DNA of 64,000 nucleotides from Alligator mississippiensis (GCF_030867095.1 NC_081828.1:218519978-218583977); one strand, 5' to 3'. Numbered from the stretch's first letter, positions 12,301 to 24,654 are shown. Made by a program: numbers and translations. The notes: generated by a model not told the origin, from the sequence alone.

Positions 12301-12480
12301 ACAACTGATTGTTGTTTAATTTTTGGTGTGTGTATGTGCTTGAATTGGTATTGGTATGCATGTGTCTAGGCTGGTTTGGATCTGTATGTTCCTGAGTTGG
12401 TTGTGTGTGTGTGCCTGGTGGGAGTGTATGCACCGAGAGTGTGTGTGTGCACCTAATTGATTTTTGTACACGTGTATGTG
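9310..12480 (+). mobile_element. LTR-like fossil family A, copy 1, CR1 inserted
   Basis: Homologous in opposite orientation to 28,820-31,000, with shared words such as ctctattccctatag, ccaggtatcccaagtac-like and gtcatgtcaagtttccattt. Downstream of the CR1 inserted at 10,053-11,534 it contains a polyadenylation-like aataaacctgtt, followed by pyrimidine-rich leader-like sequence. It is recognisable only as non-coding; it is an old, broken copy. Confidence 0.5.
10053..11534 (-). mobile_element. CR1 LINE, 5' truncated
   Basis: The 3' tail (tagattcatagat, then ttagggtcggaaggg) is at the left. The frame to the right codes the second half of the RT, including [26 protein letters not shown] and the C-terminal [20 protein letters not shown]. 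It is inserted into an LTR-like fossil, whose sequence resumes at about 11,535. Confidence 0.88.
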
Positions 12481-12787
12481 CAATTGTATACCACGCCCTC
12501 CTGTCTAACAGTGCAATACTGAAATCCTGAGCGTTGGCCTGACCCCACAGACCAACACTAGTAGCCAGGCGGAGAGGACTGATGAGCTGGGATATGACCT
12601 TAGCCATGTTTTTGACCAGATTCTGTAAGGCCTCTCAGCTGGCCTTTTCCTGACCCAGTGTCTCCAATTATTGGGTCTGGCTTTTGTTAATTTTGCTCAG
12701 GTAATAAACTGGGCACTTGACCTCCAGGGGGGCTGAGCACTGTCAGATCCTGGTGCTGAGCTTCTCACACCTGCGCTCCACATCCCA

Positions 12788-12862
12788 AAGGATCGCAGAC
12801 ACAGGGAAACACGGGGCTGGAAGGGACCTCTGCATGTTGTCTAGTCCTACCCCCTGAAGCCT
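12788..12862 (-). mobile_element. CR1 3' fragment
   Basis: The words ggggctggaagggacctc and ctagtcctaccccctg are the CR1 3' end in minus orientation. About 75 bp. Confidence 0.55.
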
Positions 12863-12899
12863 GAAGTGTGGGGATGAAGACTTAGGAGAACTGTGAGGA

Positions 12900-13530
12900 C
12901 ACAGGGAAATTCCTATGGTGTGTTTTCTTCAGGCCTGTTTCTTCACAGGATGAACTTTGTTTTCCTCTAGCAATGGGCTCAAGCTGCAGCAAGGGAAGTT
13001 GAGGTTGGATATTAGGAAACACTTTCTCACGAGGACAGTACTAAAGCACTGGAACAGGCTACCCAGAGAGGTGGTAGGATCTATATCCTTGGAGGTTTTG
13101 AAGACCTGGGTGGACAAAGCCTTGGCTGGGATGATGTAGCTGGAGCTGGTCCTGCTTGGAGCAGGGGTTGGACTGGATGTGACCTCCTGGGGTCCCTTCC
13201 AGCCCTCGTTTTTTCTCTGATTCTACAGCACGTGGCAGTGTGTTGAAAGCTGTCATGCTCGGATTTCCCTGCCCACATTGGAGCACTAGAAAACAGATTT
13301 GCTTTAGTGTCACCTTGCTGGTCCTGCCGTGAACCTTTCTGTCAGTACATTCGCATCTTCTGGTGAACTGCTTGTTGTTTTGGTTTCTTAGAATAGGATG
13401 TGGTAAAACCAGCCGAGCTACACCCATCCGAAGCATCCGATTTCTGTTCAGGTTGTTTCTCAGAAATGAGAGGGCTCTTTCACTTTCATGGAGGCTCTGC
13501 TTAGGTGCTGAGCTTGAGAGTCATCATGTT
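12900..13530 (+). repeat. Low-copy repeat Y, copy 2, CR1 inserted
   Basis: Counterpart of 3,300-3,690 interrupted by the CR1 at 12,955-13,228. Family unknown. Confidence 0.5.
12955..13228 (+). mobile_element. CR1 3' fragment
   Basis: It codes the CR1 C-terminus (KLRLDIRKHFLTRTVLKHWNR, then RLPREVVGS) and ends in the CR1 3' sequence ggaagggaccccaggaggtc (reverse complement of the bases before 13,205). Inserted into a low-copy repeat also seen at 3,320. Confidence 0.8.
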
Positions 13531-13547
13531 GTTTGCCTTGGGCTTAA

Positions 13548-13830
13548 ATCACAGAAAACGAGGGCTGGAAGGGACCTGGGGAAGTCACATCTAGTCCAAC
13601 CTCCTGCTGCACCACTGCCACCTCTCTGGGTAGCCTGTTTCAGTGCTTCACCACCCTCCTTGTGGGAAAGTTTTTCCTAATATCCAACCTAAACTTCCCT
13701 TGCTGTAACTGGAGCCCATTGCTCCTTGTTCTGTCATCTGCCACTATGGGGAACAGTCCAGCTCCATCCTCTTTGACATCACCTTACAGGTAGTAACCAC
13801 CCTTTGTAACCACCCAGCAGCATCTCAGCA
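13548..13830 (-). mobile_element. CR1 3' fragment
   Basis: CR1 3' end in minus orientation (gagggctggaagggacctgg, ctagtccaacctcctgc), running into the C-terminal coding part. Confidence 0.75.
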
Positions 13831-15813
13831 TCCTCAGTGGTGTTCTCAGTGGTGGCAGATGTGTGTGGGGCAGCACTGTCACCACTGGTTGTTATTACTG
13901 CTTGTCCATGTGGCATAATAAGGTCCCTTGGGAGCTCCTTATAGTTCTTTCTACTTTCTGGACAGCTTTGCTGTCACCAAGGAGAAGAGCAATTATCCAT
14001 GTGCCTCATCCTGGAGTTTCAGGTGTGCTTTTGGAGGGGCCCCAGAATGTAAGGCACCATGAAGACCAGAACCAAGACCATGCATTAGCCTGTACCATCC
14101 AGGGGCAGTCAGGATACCTGGGTGTGATGAACCTTAGGGTCTTCTACAGCTAAGGAGACAGCATGCTGCATGATGGGCCTCTTGCTTCCCAAGAGCTGAC
14201 AGCATCCTGCTCAGGTGCCCAGCATGGCCCTAGTCCCATCAGGAGGAGATCAATGAGGCCAACTCATTGCTCTCAGGGATGGTACAATGCATCGGTGAAG
14301 GACCCAGCTTTGCAGAATGACTTACCTAACTCTGGGGGTAGAACAGGTCACTCTGTGTCTGCAAACACCTCCTTGCTTCCCTCTGCTGAGCAGCATAATC
14401 GCTGTTTTGCTCAGGTTAACTTCAACCAGCTTTCTGTTCCTGAGCAGGCAGGGCGGCAAAGAGTGACAATGACCTTACTGCATGTGAGGAAGCATGGACA
14501 GAGCTGTGTGTCCTTTGCCAGTTCTTGGCATCAGAGGGCACAGGGTCTCACCAGTTTACCAAGTGGTTGTATATTTAACCAGTGGGAGAGAGTCTGGCTC
14601 TCTGGGACACTCACTCTGTGAGAGCAACAGAGATTCACAGCACTAGGATGCAGGAGTGCATGCCTTCAGGAAACACTCAGACCAGGTCAGTCAGAGGCCC
14701 TAACTCCTCCATCAGTGTCAGAATATCTCTCACTCTAACCTGCCCGCTGGGTGTTGATGGTAGCAGCGAGAGGCAGAGGCAAACTCTCTGGGCATGCTTA
14801 ACTGTGGAAATGAACAGAGGCTCTGGTTCAAGTTCTCCCGCAGGGTCTTGTTCATATTTGAGCCGGGGGAAAAAAGAAGTAACTCCCTGGCAGGGGCAGC
14901 TGCTGATCTGTTTTGCTTCTGAGCACCCAATTCTGGTCTCAGGACCACTGGGGCAAGTGTATTCACCTTTGCTACTAGCTTCAAATCCACCTGGTAGAGA
15001 CACGGCTGTAGCTTTGGTTTCCACAGCTGTAGCACAGCAGGATCATGGTGTTCATGGTCCCTAAAAGTCAGAGTAGAAAATTACAGGTCTGTGTACATGC
15101 TGGGTGGAACATAAGAGGAAACCTCAGATCTTGATAGCACTGTGAACTATGGGTGAAAAATGTGCCTGGAGGCAACTTCCTGAGCAGGTTGGTAAACCTC
15201 AGAAAAACAGTTATCAGAAGGCTATGAGACTGTGGCCGTGGCCTGTCCCTGCAAGAGCCGATGCAGTGTGAAAGTAGCCTGGCTTCTCACTCTTTCTGGG
15301 ATGTTTCTCCAGTCTGGCTTCCTCCTGCACCACTCCGCTGACGCTGCTCTCACCAGCATCCCTAATGACCAGCTCTGGGCCAAACCTCGGGGGCATTACT
15401 TGATCATCATCTGATTTAACATCTCCCCTGCTGCCTAGAGTGCAGACTGTATCTAGTTCCTTGCAATTATGGCTTGGTCCTCGTGGTTTTTCCTCTCTGC
15501 TTCTTCCTCCTCCTGCTCTCTCTTGCCCTATAGTGGTTCACTTGCCCTGGGCACTCTCATTCACTCCCATGGCTCCCCTTCTGCACGTATGTCAATGACT
15601 CACAGATCTGACCTTCCCCTATCATCTAATCCTGCATCCCCACTTCTGTACAGGATTTCCCAGATTCTCTATCATAAGCTTCTTTTAACCAATAAAGACA
15701 AGACCCTTTACAGGCACTCATAATCTCCTCTCTTGACTGGCCAACTAGCACAATGTCTACTTTGTGGAACATCTGCTGTTCTTGAAATGTGGGTTTGGTT
15801 TGAAACAGGATGA
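13831..15813. other. Unassigned intergenic DNA
   Basis: Several short ORFs on both strands without motifs. No splice-supported gene was found. Confidence 0.45.

Positions 15814-15882
<69 letters not shown>
15814..15882. repeat. (ATCT)n microsatellite
   Basis: About 17 perfect tetranucleotide units directly at the 3' end of a CR1 fragment, probably grown from the CR1 tail. Confidence 0.95.
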
Positions 15883-15885
15883 ACA

Positions 15886-16640
15886 TAGCATCATAGAAAA
15901 TGAGGGTGGAAGGGACCTCAGGAGGTCACATCCAGTCGAACCCCATGCTCCAAACAGAACCAGCCCCAACTACAGCATCCCAGCCAGGGCTTTATCTGCC
16001 TGAGTCTTATACACCACCAAGGATAGAGAGTCCACTGCCTCTCTCATGGGTGACTGGTCCTGCCTTAGTCTGGTGGGGCACGTGCCCCCCCTACGACCAG
16101 TCCTGCTGACCTGGGCGGGGAGTCCCTGTGTGGCCAATCTCACTGCCTGTTGAGGGGGTCTTCTGTGGCTGATCCCACAATGGCTGATTGCTGTGGCCAA
16201 TTGCTGCAGCTGCTTCTGGGAGTGGCTGTAGTGATCGGCCGGCACTTGGAGGGGGGCACCAGCTCTCCCACCTGCCCCAGCCCCCGCCCATCTCATAAGT
16301 GGTGGGCACAGCTGGTCAGGGGGTGTAGCAGTGCTCTCAGGGGGTGCATGTGCACCCCTGTGCACCTGCTATGGATTGCCACTGACCTCTCTAGGTAACC
16401 TGTTCCAGTGCTCTACTACCCTCCTAAAGAGAAAGGTTTTCCTAATAGCTAAGTTCAACTTCCCTTGTTGCAGCTTGAGCCCATTGCTCCTTGTTCTGTC
16501 ATCTGCCCCCACTGAGAACAGTCCAGCTCCATCCTTTTACCCTTCAGGGAGTTGAAGGCTGCTGTTCAATCCCTCTCAGCCTTCTTTTCTCCAGACAGAA
16601 TAAACCCAGTTCCCTCCGCCTCTCCTCACAAATCATGTGC
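15886..16640 (-). mobile_element. CR1 fragment interrupted by 334-bp insertion
   Basis: CR1 3' part in minus orientation (agcatcatagaaaatgaggg at the left), split by the insertion at 16,045-16,378 and resuming with ggtaacctgttccagtgc. Its 5' side abuts the hAT tandem-unit fragment. A long ATCT microsatellite sits at its 3' end. Confidence 0.75.
16045..16378. mobile_element. 334-bp insertion with 13-14 bp target duplication
   Basis: Bounded by ccactgcctctct (16,032-16,044) and ccactgacctctct (16,379-16,392), which is one continuous CR1 sequence in other copies. The interior is GC-rich, with ggggggcacgtgcccc-like and gggggtgcatgtgcacccc palindromic words. No coding frame or pol III boxes were recognised. 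The duplication length suggests target-primed retroposition, but the family is unknown. Confidence 0.55.
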
Positions 16641-17436
16641 CCCAGAACCACCCTGCACCAATCTCCTCAACAGCTGGCAGGTGTCATGGCCTCAGCAGGG
16701 GCCACTGTCCCTGCAGCTTCCACCCTGCTGCGCCTTAACACACACGGTGTCACCCATGGCAGGAGTTTTGCTTGTCCGCAGCTTGAGGTGCAGTTTTCCC
16801 CAAACCCATGCACTTATCTCCTTGAAATTTGGCAGGTTTTATGGCCTTAGCAGGGGCCACCACCCCTGCACTTTTCAGCCCACCGTGCCTTAATACACAC
16901 AGGGTCATCTGTGTCACGAGTCTTGCCTGTCAGCAGCTTGAGGGGCAGTTCCCCCCAAACCCCTGCACCTATCTTCTTGAATCTTGGCAGGCTTTGTGGC
17001 CTCACCAGGAGCCACCACCCCTGCAGTTTTTATCCCCCTGTGTTGTAACACATAGATGTAACATGAGTTTTGCTTTCAAGAATTTGCAGTGCAGTTCCTC
17101 CTGAACGGCTGCACTGATCTTTTTGAAGCTTGGCAAGCTTCATGCTCTTAGCATAGGCTGCCACTCCTGCAAGTTTCATCCAAATCAGACAAAAAACAAC
17201 AAAGTTATAGATATTTTAATGATTCCCCATTATACCCTATGGCCAGATCTCCGACGTACCTACGAAGCTTTTCTGAAGTGCTTCGGGAGCGCTGAACCAC
17301 TTCAGAAAGCCTAACAATGGCAGTGCCATTGCAGCCTAACAATGCAGCACCTAACATCTCGACGTGCTGATTTGGATGTCAAAGCATCCAAAGCTTCTCT
17401 GGATCCAAAGCACAGTCCAAAGCCTTGCACAGCTCT
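16640..17436 (+). mobile_element. hAT right-end fragment with tandem units
   Basis: Units starting near 16,782, 16,937 and 17,082 (spacing 155 and 145 bp), plus an earlier partial one, are followed by caaagttatagatattt and a terminus ending ccttgcacagctct near 17,436. The terminus is the inverted match of the left end at 53,224. The left side abuts a CR1 fragment, so the element is truncated. Confidence 0.6.
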
Positions 17437-19528
17437 AGTTTTCATGCTTCTGCATCAACGGCAGAGAAACCGGGGTTCCCGGCTTCCAGACATATCCAGG
17501 CAGGGCTTGGGACACCCCTGACTTGGAGTCAGCCTGAAATGTTTCATGTTACATGCTATGGCCTCAACAAATCAGCACTTTCTGAATGAACATTGCTGGA
17601 GCTGGCATGCAAGGCCTGCTTGCGGGAGTGAAGGGGGTTGTGGGGTTTATGTGAGGTCTGGGCACTGTGGGGTGAGGGGTCCATTAAGACTTACCCTAAA
17701 CTTCAATCTTGGGGTCACTGCCTCTCCTCTCTGTTGTCCTGAACTGAGAGGCCTGGTACAGACCTCTGGAAGGTAACTGCCACAACCTCTGTTTCCAGAG
17801 GGACCCAAACATTTTAGGAGCAGAGACTTTTCTGGCTTTTCAGTTCTTATCAGTCAATATGGATCTGTCCTTTAATGGCTTGAGCAACCCCCAAAATTCT
17901 CAGAATTGATCAGATGAAATAATGTTGTGTTTCCCTGGAGGTACACAAATGCCACAGAGGTGAGCACATGCCATCCCTTCAGGTAGGCAAGAAAGCTGGT
18001 CTATACAAGGTCTCTTACAGATTTCTCCTCTGTATCAGTGCATGGGAGGGCACATGGCACATCTCCCATGGCACAGCCCAGAGGAAATGGCAGGACACTT
18101 CCTGTGCCTTCTGCCTGTTCATCTGCCTGGAATGGCTGCATTTTGGCAGCCCAATAGCCTGAGCTCACAGGACCAGGCTTCTCCAGCCAGGCCACATGGG
18201 ATATAGGCAGGGTTGCTGTAGCAGGGAGCAATGCCCCTGCTGCCACTCTCCTATTTCTCTTCGGAGGTCAGAGGGGGCAGGCTGGAAAAGGGATGTGTAC
18301 CCCAACCAGACAGCACAGGCCAAGAGACCTGTATCCCAGGCTCACATGTACACACCATTCAGATGTGTGCTTAGTCAGTGGTGTCGTGTGTTATGTGGGT
18401 TGGGGTGCGGGAAGCTACACACTAGAAAGCAAAATGATGACTTCTGGGGGTAAGCAGAGTGACTGACATTCTGCCAGTGAGCCACGATGGAGAGAAATGC
18501 TGCCAGTTATTGTTATTAAGCACAAGCCAGGAGGCAGGGCAGCGCTCCGGGGGCACCAGGGAGGGTATCTCACTCCCCAGTGCAGGCTGCTGTGGCACCA
18601 GGGAAATCTGTGATGCAGCTACAGGAGTGACCTGCTCCTCTACAGGTTGTGTTAGTCTACACTGCTGTGTGCTGCTGCATAGAGACTGCTGCCAGCCCCT
18701 GAGCTAGCTCCAGTGTCTCTACACCCCAGGCTCTTCTGTGACTGCCTTGAAGATGTGCCCTGAGAAAGTCACAGAGAGAAGCAAAACAACCATGGGCTGT
18801 GGGAATCACCGCCCACCCCAACACACCCCACATGCAGATGCCCACAGTATGACAGATAGAGCCCTACCCCCCAGGTCTAGCAGATCGTTAGTGGGCAAAG
18901 CGAGGAGCTGCCCCAGGGCTGTTCTTGGCTGAGCTATGAATGGAGGGATTGGATGGGAGTCTAGACCCCGACTCCCAGCTGTCCCTCTTCCTGCCCAGTG
19001 ATGGAGGGGCATACCAGTCCACAGTTGTGGCTCTGCCCTGCTCACACAGGACCAGGGCCTAGTTGCAGGCCACTGCCTTGTTCGGTTAATACATAGCTGT
19101 GGTTCATGTCAGAGGCGTAGCAGCTCAGCTCCCTGCCCCAGGTCAGTGCTGGCTTCTGCCATGTTAACTGCGGTGCTGTGATTAGCCACTGCTGTGGCAG
19201 CGGTTGCTTTTGTGCCAGCCCACAAAGGCAGTGCCCAGAGCTGCTGCCCTAGCTATCCCTCCCCTCAGCTCTGCCGCTGATTCAACCTTTCTGCTTTCAG
19301 TGCTGAGCACCCTTGCAGCTCAAAACCCAAATCCTTTGTCGTGATTAGATTTACTTTGCACTGGCAATTTTCGCTCTGCAGGTCTTCTCACTCTCACCTC
19401 TGAGATCCAGCTCACACCCACCACCCCCGCTGCTGTACCTTTTGCTCCTTCAGGCACTTTTAGTGCCTTGATTATTACAGCTGCCTCTTCAGCTAGCCTC
19501 TTGTGGGCTCCAGATCCACATACACATC
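17437..19528. other. Unassigned intergenic DNA
   Basis: Moderately GC-rich. Short ORFs only; no family recognised. Confidence 0.45.
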
Positions 19529-20954
19529 TGTAACGGTGGCACCTCCTTGGGGTCCGTCTACTGGTGGCCCCACCCACCTGTTATGGGCCAACCGCCTGCC
19601 TTCTTGTCTGCCATGCCTTGTTGTTAATTAATTAATAGATGTAATTAAGCGGCAGGCTGCCCATTTCCTGCCCCAATGCCAGGGCCGCTATCTGCGGCTC
19701 TGTTCCTCCTCTACACTGCAGCCTAAGCCTTGCAGATGGACCTGACTTTGTTTGGTCTAGGCCTTATTATAATTTGGCTCTCTGGTCCTCCCTGGGCTCT
19801 CTGCTGCCCTGTCTTGTGCTGCGCATTCCCTGTCACTCGGGCTCTTTGTAGTCCCATTTCTCTCTGCACCTCACTGGCACCTGGGCTTTCCACAGCCCTG
19901 CAAAGTGCTGCACCCCCTCTGGCGCCGGGTCGGTGCACCCCAAAAGCTGCGCTCTCTCTGGCACTGGGGTTCCCATGCTGCCATGGGTCCTTATGAGGCC
20001 TCCTCCTTCCTCTAATAACCTCACCCAAAGCACCAGTCTTAAACAACAAAGAAAACACAAGCCCCTGGGCTATAACATAGCATCATTCCAAGCATAGCAG
20101 GGAATACTCCATTCCTCAACAGTGTCAGGAGCTGCTCCTGCAGTCAGGCCTCTGCCTTTGGTTGCTCTGGGAGAGCTCCTTCCTCCTTGGTTGCTGGCAG
20201 GGAACTGCTATCCTGGCCTCAGGCCTGGGGTTTATATGTGATCCAAGCCCTGCCCCTTCCTGTCAGCAGACCACTGGCAGGTGTGGGCTGCTAGCTCACT
20301 CTGGTTGCCCTGGTAACCAGCAGCTGGGGCTCCCCACTCACTTCTAGGGCTCTTCCCCTAGCAGTTTCCACTCTTTTTAGGAGCCGGGCACCTAAGTGCT
20401 CTGTGACACATCTCCCCTCTTAAGACCCTCACTCACCCGAGTGGGTCTTCACATTTTTGGGTATTGCATCCATTGTGGGCTTCTCTCAGCCTTTCTTCCA
20501 TCACCCAGCAACTCAGGAACAGGAGGCAGAGGTTTTCAGGTGCCTCCTATTCGCCTTTTCCCCAAGGGTGCACCATGTGGGATTTGCTGGGAGTTACCCT
20601 GCCACAGGTAGTCCCCCCCACATTAGCCAGCCTTGGTAGGGTGCAACTTAGGCCTGTCTTTTCTCCTCTTCTACATCTGCTAGATGATAGTGAGGATGGT
20701 TCCAGGCATGGTGTATTCTTCTGACTGAGACTGCAGGTGCAGCCCTGTAGTCATTGAGAGTCTGCCTCTCTGCTGCCCCTCTGTCCTTCTCCACTTGCTA
20801 TTTGTAAGGTCTTGGCATTCCTCTTCCTGTCACCTGACTGGCTGGCAGGGCTTGAGCCTTAACTCCTACTTGACTGGCCGGCCATGACTGGAAGGTTCTG
20901 GACTTAAAGGGGCCACCCTGCCTCTTAGTAACAGGGTTAGGGTTCCCTGTTACA
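19529..20954 (+). mobile_element. LTR-like fossil (solo), tgtaac...gttaca
   Basis: The ends tgtaac and gttaca are inverted, as in many retroelement LTRs, and enclose about 1.4 kb of non-coding, pyrimidine-rich sequence. No target duplication is evident and no internal genes are present. Assignment is tentative. Confidence 0.3.
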
Positions 20955-21482
20955 GCGTCCAAGTTTGTTTACAAGTTGCAACCACCTTCTCAGTCCTACA
21001 TACTGGTGTGATCCTCTCCTCCCAATCCAAACATCTTTTGTTGCCTCTACATCTACTTGCACATTATACAAAACTGCTGTCTTGCGCTCCAGGGGCCTTG
21101 GTCACCATTGCTATTTTTGTGGGTCTAGTGTCATATTGCAGGAGCTGCCGCAATGCACCAGACATCATTTGTGCATTGGAAGACACCTTCCCATGTCCAG
21201 CAGCTCTGAGTCACAGCCATGCATTCTGTGCGCTATCACCACTGCAGCTCTGACCTACCTTTTGATCCCTCTGCTCATGCAGGGTTGATTTTTGGGGGAT
21301 GTGTACACTGTAGACACTGCCTTGAATTACAGCATAGAGCAGTGGTTTTCAACCTGTGTGTCCATGGATGCCTTGGGGGTTTGCAGACTAGGTCTAAGGA
21401 AGGATGGGCAATTATTTGGGCTAAAGGGCCATTTAATGAGTTTTGTTGAGCTGTTGAGAGCTGCACATGCACATGCACACCT

Positions 21483-21561
21483 GTGTGCAGGCACACACAC
21501 ATGTGCAGACACACACACTGCACAGGCCCATGCGTGTGTGCAGGCACACACACATGTGCAG
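21483..21561. repeat. Two 26-bp direct repeats in CA-rich stretch
   Basis: An identical 26-base word beginning gtgtgcaggcacacac starts at 21,483 and at 21,536, spaced 53 bp, in a CA/TG-rich stretch just before a CR1. Confidence 0.8.
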
Positions 21562-21574
21562 TTTTTTTGAACAG

Positions 21575-22123
21575 GGACCGGGATATCCCACCTACCAGAG
21601 GTAGGGACAATCTTGAAGATAGCTTTGTCAGGCCTTCACTCAGTGCAGATGTAGTTAGGGATCTTCTGCAAGGGCTAGCCATTTTTAAATCTGCAGGTCC
21701 AGATGCCCTCCATTCAAGGGTGTTGAGGGAGCTGGCAGGTGCCATTGCGGAGCCCTTGGCTTCTCTGTATGAGCATTTGTGGTTATCTGGCCAGATGCTG
21801 GGGGATTGGAAACTGGCTAATGTGGTCTCAATTTTCAAGAAAGGGAGGAAGGAGGATGCAAGTAACTATAGACCTGGAAACCTCACCTCGGTGCTCGGGA
21901 AGATCTTGGAGAGAATCATCAAGGAGCACATCTGTGGGGGGCCTGTAGGAGAGCTCATGCTCAGGGGCAATCAGCATCGGTTCATCAAAGGCAGGTCCTG
22001 CCTGACCAATCTCATTGCCTTTTATGACCAAGTAACTAAATCCTTGGATGATGGTGTTGCCATGGATGTAGTCTTTCTAGACTTTGAGAAGGCCTTTGAC
22101 ACTGTCTCTCACCCCATCCTGGG
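21575..22123 (+). mobile_element. Older CR1, first part (split by younger CR1)
   Basis: It codes the RT N-terminal half: KSAGPDALHSRVLRELAGAI, then NYRPGNLTSVLGKILERIIK, GRSCLTNLIAFYDQVTKS and KAFDTVSHPIL, stopping exactly where the next CR1 begins. It resumes at 24,655. Confidence 0.85.
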
Positions 22124-24654
22124 AGGGGTTGCGCTCTAGGTCAATGAGCAATATACATCGACCCTTATCAAAATGGAATTGGAGGAGGAGAAAGTAGAAG
22201 GATTGTGGGTGAGGTTACATGGAGGTCAAGGAGAAAGGGATTTGGTGGTAGGGGTCTGCTACAGATCCCCACACCAAAGGGAAGAACTAGATTTGGGGCT
22301 CCTGAGGCAGCTCTCGGAGATGATAAAAACTAGGGAGGTGGTAGTCATGGGGGACCTAAACTACCCAGACATCTGCTGGGAGATGCAGACAGCAAAGTCC
22401 CACCGTTCACGCAGGTTCCTATCCTGTGTACTGCATCTCCACCTGATGCAGGAGGTACACGGTCCCACTGGGGGGAATGCCTTACTGGACCTGGTATTGG
22501 CAACGGGGGATGACATGGTAGGAGACCTACAGATTGGTGGTCACCTGGGGGACAGTGATCACCAAATAATAGAATTCATCATAAGACATCGAGTGGGTAA
22601 GGTAACTAGTAGGGTGAAAGTGCTAGACTTTAGGAAAGTGCTAGGGTGAAAGAGGCCAGGAGGCTTCCTTGGCTGACCAGAGAAATGCAGAGTAGCCTAC
22701 GGGCTAAAAGGGGAGCATATAAAAAGTGGAAACGGGGAGAGATTACTAAAGAGGAGTACACCTCCTCTGCTCTCGCTTGTAGGGAGGCAGTTAGACGGGC
22801 CAAAGCTACCATGGAGCTGAGGATGGCATCCCAAGTAAAGGATAACAAAAAATTGTTTTTCAGATACATAGGGAGTAAAAGGAAGGCCCAGGGTGGAATA
22901 GGACCTCTACTAAATGGGCAGAAACAATTGGAGACAGACAGGGGGGACAAGGCTGAACTCCTCAACGAGTTCTTTGCATCAGTGTTCCTAAGCGAGGGGC
23001 ATGACAAGTCTCTCACTGGGGTTGTAGAGAGGCAGCAGCAAGGCACCAGACTACCATGCGTAGACCCTGAGATAATGCAGAGTCACTTGGAGGAACTGGA
23101 TGCGTTTAAGTCGGCAGGCCAGGTTAAGCTCCATCCGAGGATACTGAAGGCACTGGCCGATGTCACTGCAGAGCCACTGGTGGGAATATTTGAACATTGT
23201 AGGTGCACGGGCCAAGTCCCAGAGGACTGGAAAAGGGCCAATGTGGTGCCCATTTTCAAGAACAGGAGGAAGGAGGACCCGGGCAACTATAGGCCAGTCA
23301 GTCTCACCTCCATCCTTGGCAAAGTCTTTGAAAAAATTATCAAGGCTCACATTTGTGAGAGCCCGGCAGGAAAAATTATGCTGAGGGGAAACCAGCACGG
23401 GTTCATAGCAGGCAGATCATACCTGACTAATCTAGTCTCTTTTTATGACCAGGTTACAAAACACCTGGAAGCAGGAGTAGGGGTTGACATCGTTTATTTA
23501 GACTTCAGGAAGGTCTTCAATACAGTATCCCACCCCATACTGGTGAACACGTTAAGAGGCTGTGACTTGGATGACTACACAGTCCGGTGGGTGGTGAAAT
23601 GGCTAGAGGGTCACACCCAGAGAGTCGTAGTGGATGGGTCGGTCTCGACCTGGAAGGGTGTGGGCAGTGGGGTCCTGCAGGGCTCGGTCTTTGTACCGAT
23701 ACTCTTCAATGTCTTAATCAGCGACTTGGACGAGGGAGTGAAATGTACTCTGTCCAAGTTTGCGGATGACACAAAACTGTGGGGAGAAGTGGACACACCG
23801 GAGGGCAGGGAACAGCTGCAGGCAGACCTGGACAGGTTGGACATATGGGCAGAAAACAACAGAATGCAGTTCAACAAGGAGAAATGCGAAGTGCTGCACC
23901 TAGGGAGGAAAAATGTCCAGCACACCTACTGCCTAGGAAATGACCAGCTTGGTGGCATGGAAGCAGAAAGGGATCTTGAAGTCCTAGTGGACTCCAAGAT
24001 GAACATGAGTCCGCAGTGTGACGAAGTCATCAGGAAAGCTAATGGCACTTTATCGTGCATCAGCAGATGCATGACGAACAGATCTAAGGAGGTGATATTT
24101 CCCCTCTATAGGGCGCTGGTCAGACCGCAGTTGGAGTACTGCGTGCAATTCTGGGCGCCGCACTTCAAGAGGGATGCGGATAACCTGGAGAGGGTCCAGA
24201 GAAGGGCAACTCGTATGGTTAAGGGCTTGCAGGCCACGCCCTATGAGGAGAGACTGGGGCACCTGGACCTCTTCAGCCTCCACAAGAGAAGGTTGAGGGG
24301 CGACCTTGTGGCTGCCTATAAGTTCATCACGGGGGCACAGAAGGGAATTGATGAGGTTATATTCACCAAGGCGCCCCCGGGGGTTACAAGAAATAATGGC
24401 CACAAGCTAGCAGAGAGCAGATTTAGACTGGACATTAGGAAGAACTTCTTCACAGTTAGGGCCAAAGTCTGGAATGGGCTCCCAAGGGAGGTGGTGCTCT
24501 CCCCTACCCTGGGGGTCTTCAAGAGGAGGTTGGATATGCATCTAGCTGGGGTCATCTAGACCCAGCACTCTTTCCTGCCTATGTAGGGGGTCAGACTCAA
24601 CGATCTATTGAGGTCCCTTCTGACCCTAACATCTATGAATCTATGAATCTATGA
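22124..24654 (+). mobile_element. Younger CR1 nested in CR1, long RT frame
   Basis: The 5' part codes the endonuclease domain (22,173-22,649; VVMGDLNYPDICWE, GDSDHQII). A 637-codon uninterrupted RT frame follows at 22,646-24,559, with [32 protein letters not shown], the active-site box [11 protein letters not shown] and the C-terminal [14 protein letters not shown]. About 150 bp that the copy at the right edge keeps between the EN and RT regions are missing near 22,640, and the frame changes there. The 3' end carries ctatgaatctatgaat repeats. It lacks the CR1 5' end. The open RT frame points to a fairly recent insertion. Confidence 0.9.

Noticed and set aside
16640-17220. Spaced repeats as a CRISPR-like array
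   Set aside because: Vertebrate DNA with 145-155 bp diverged tandem units and no spacers; they belong to a hAT end.
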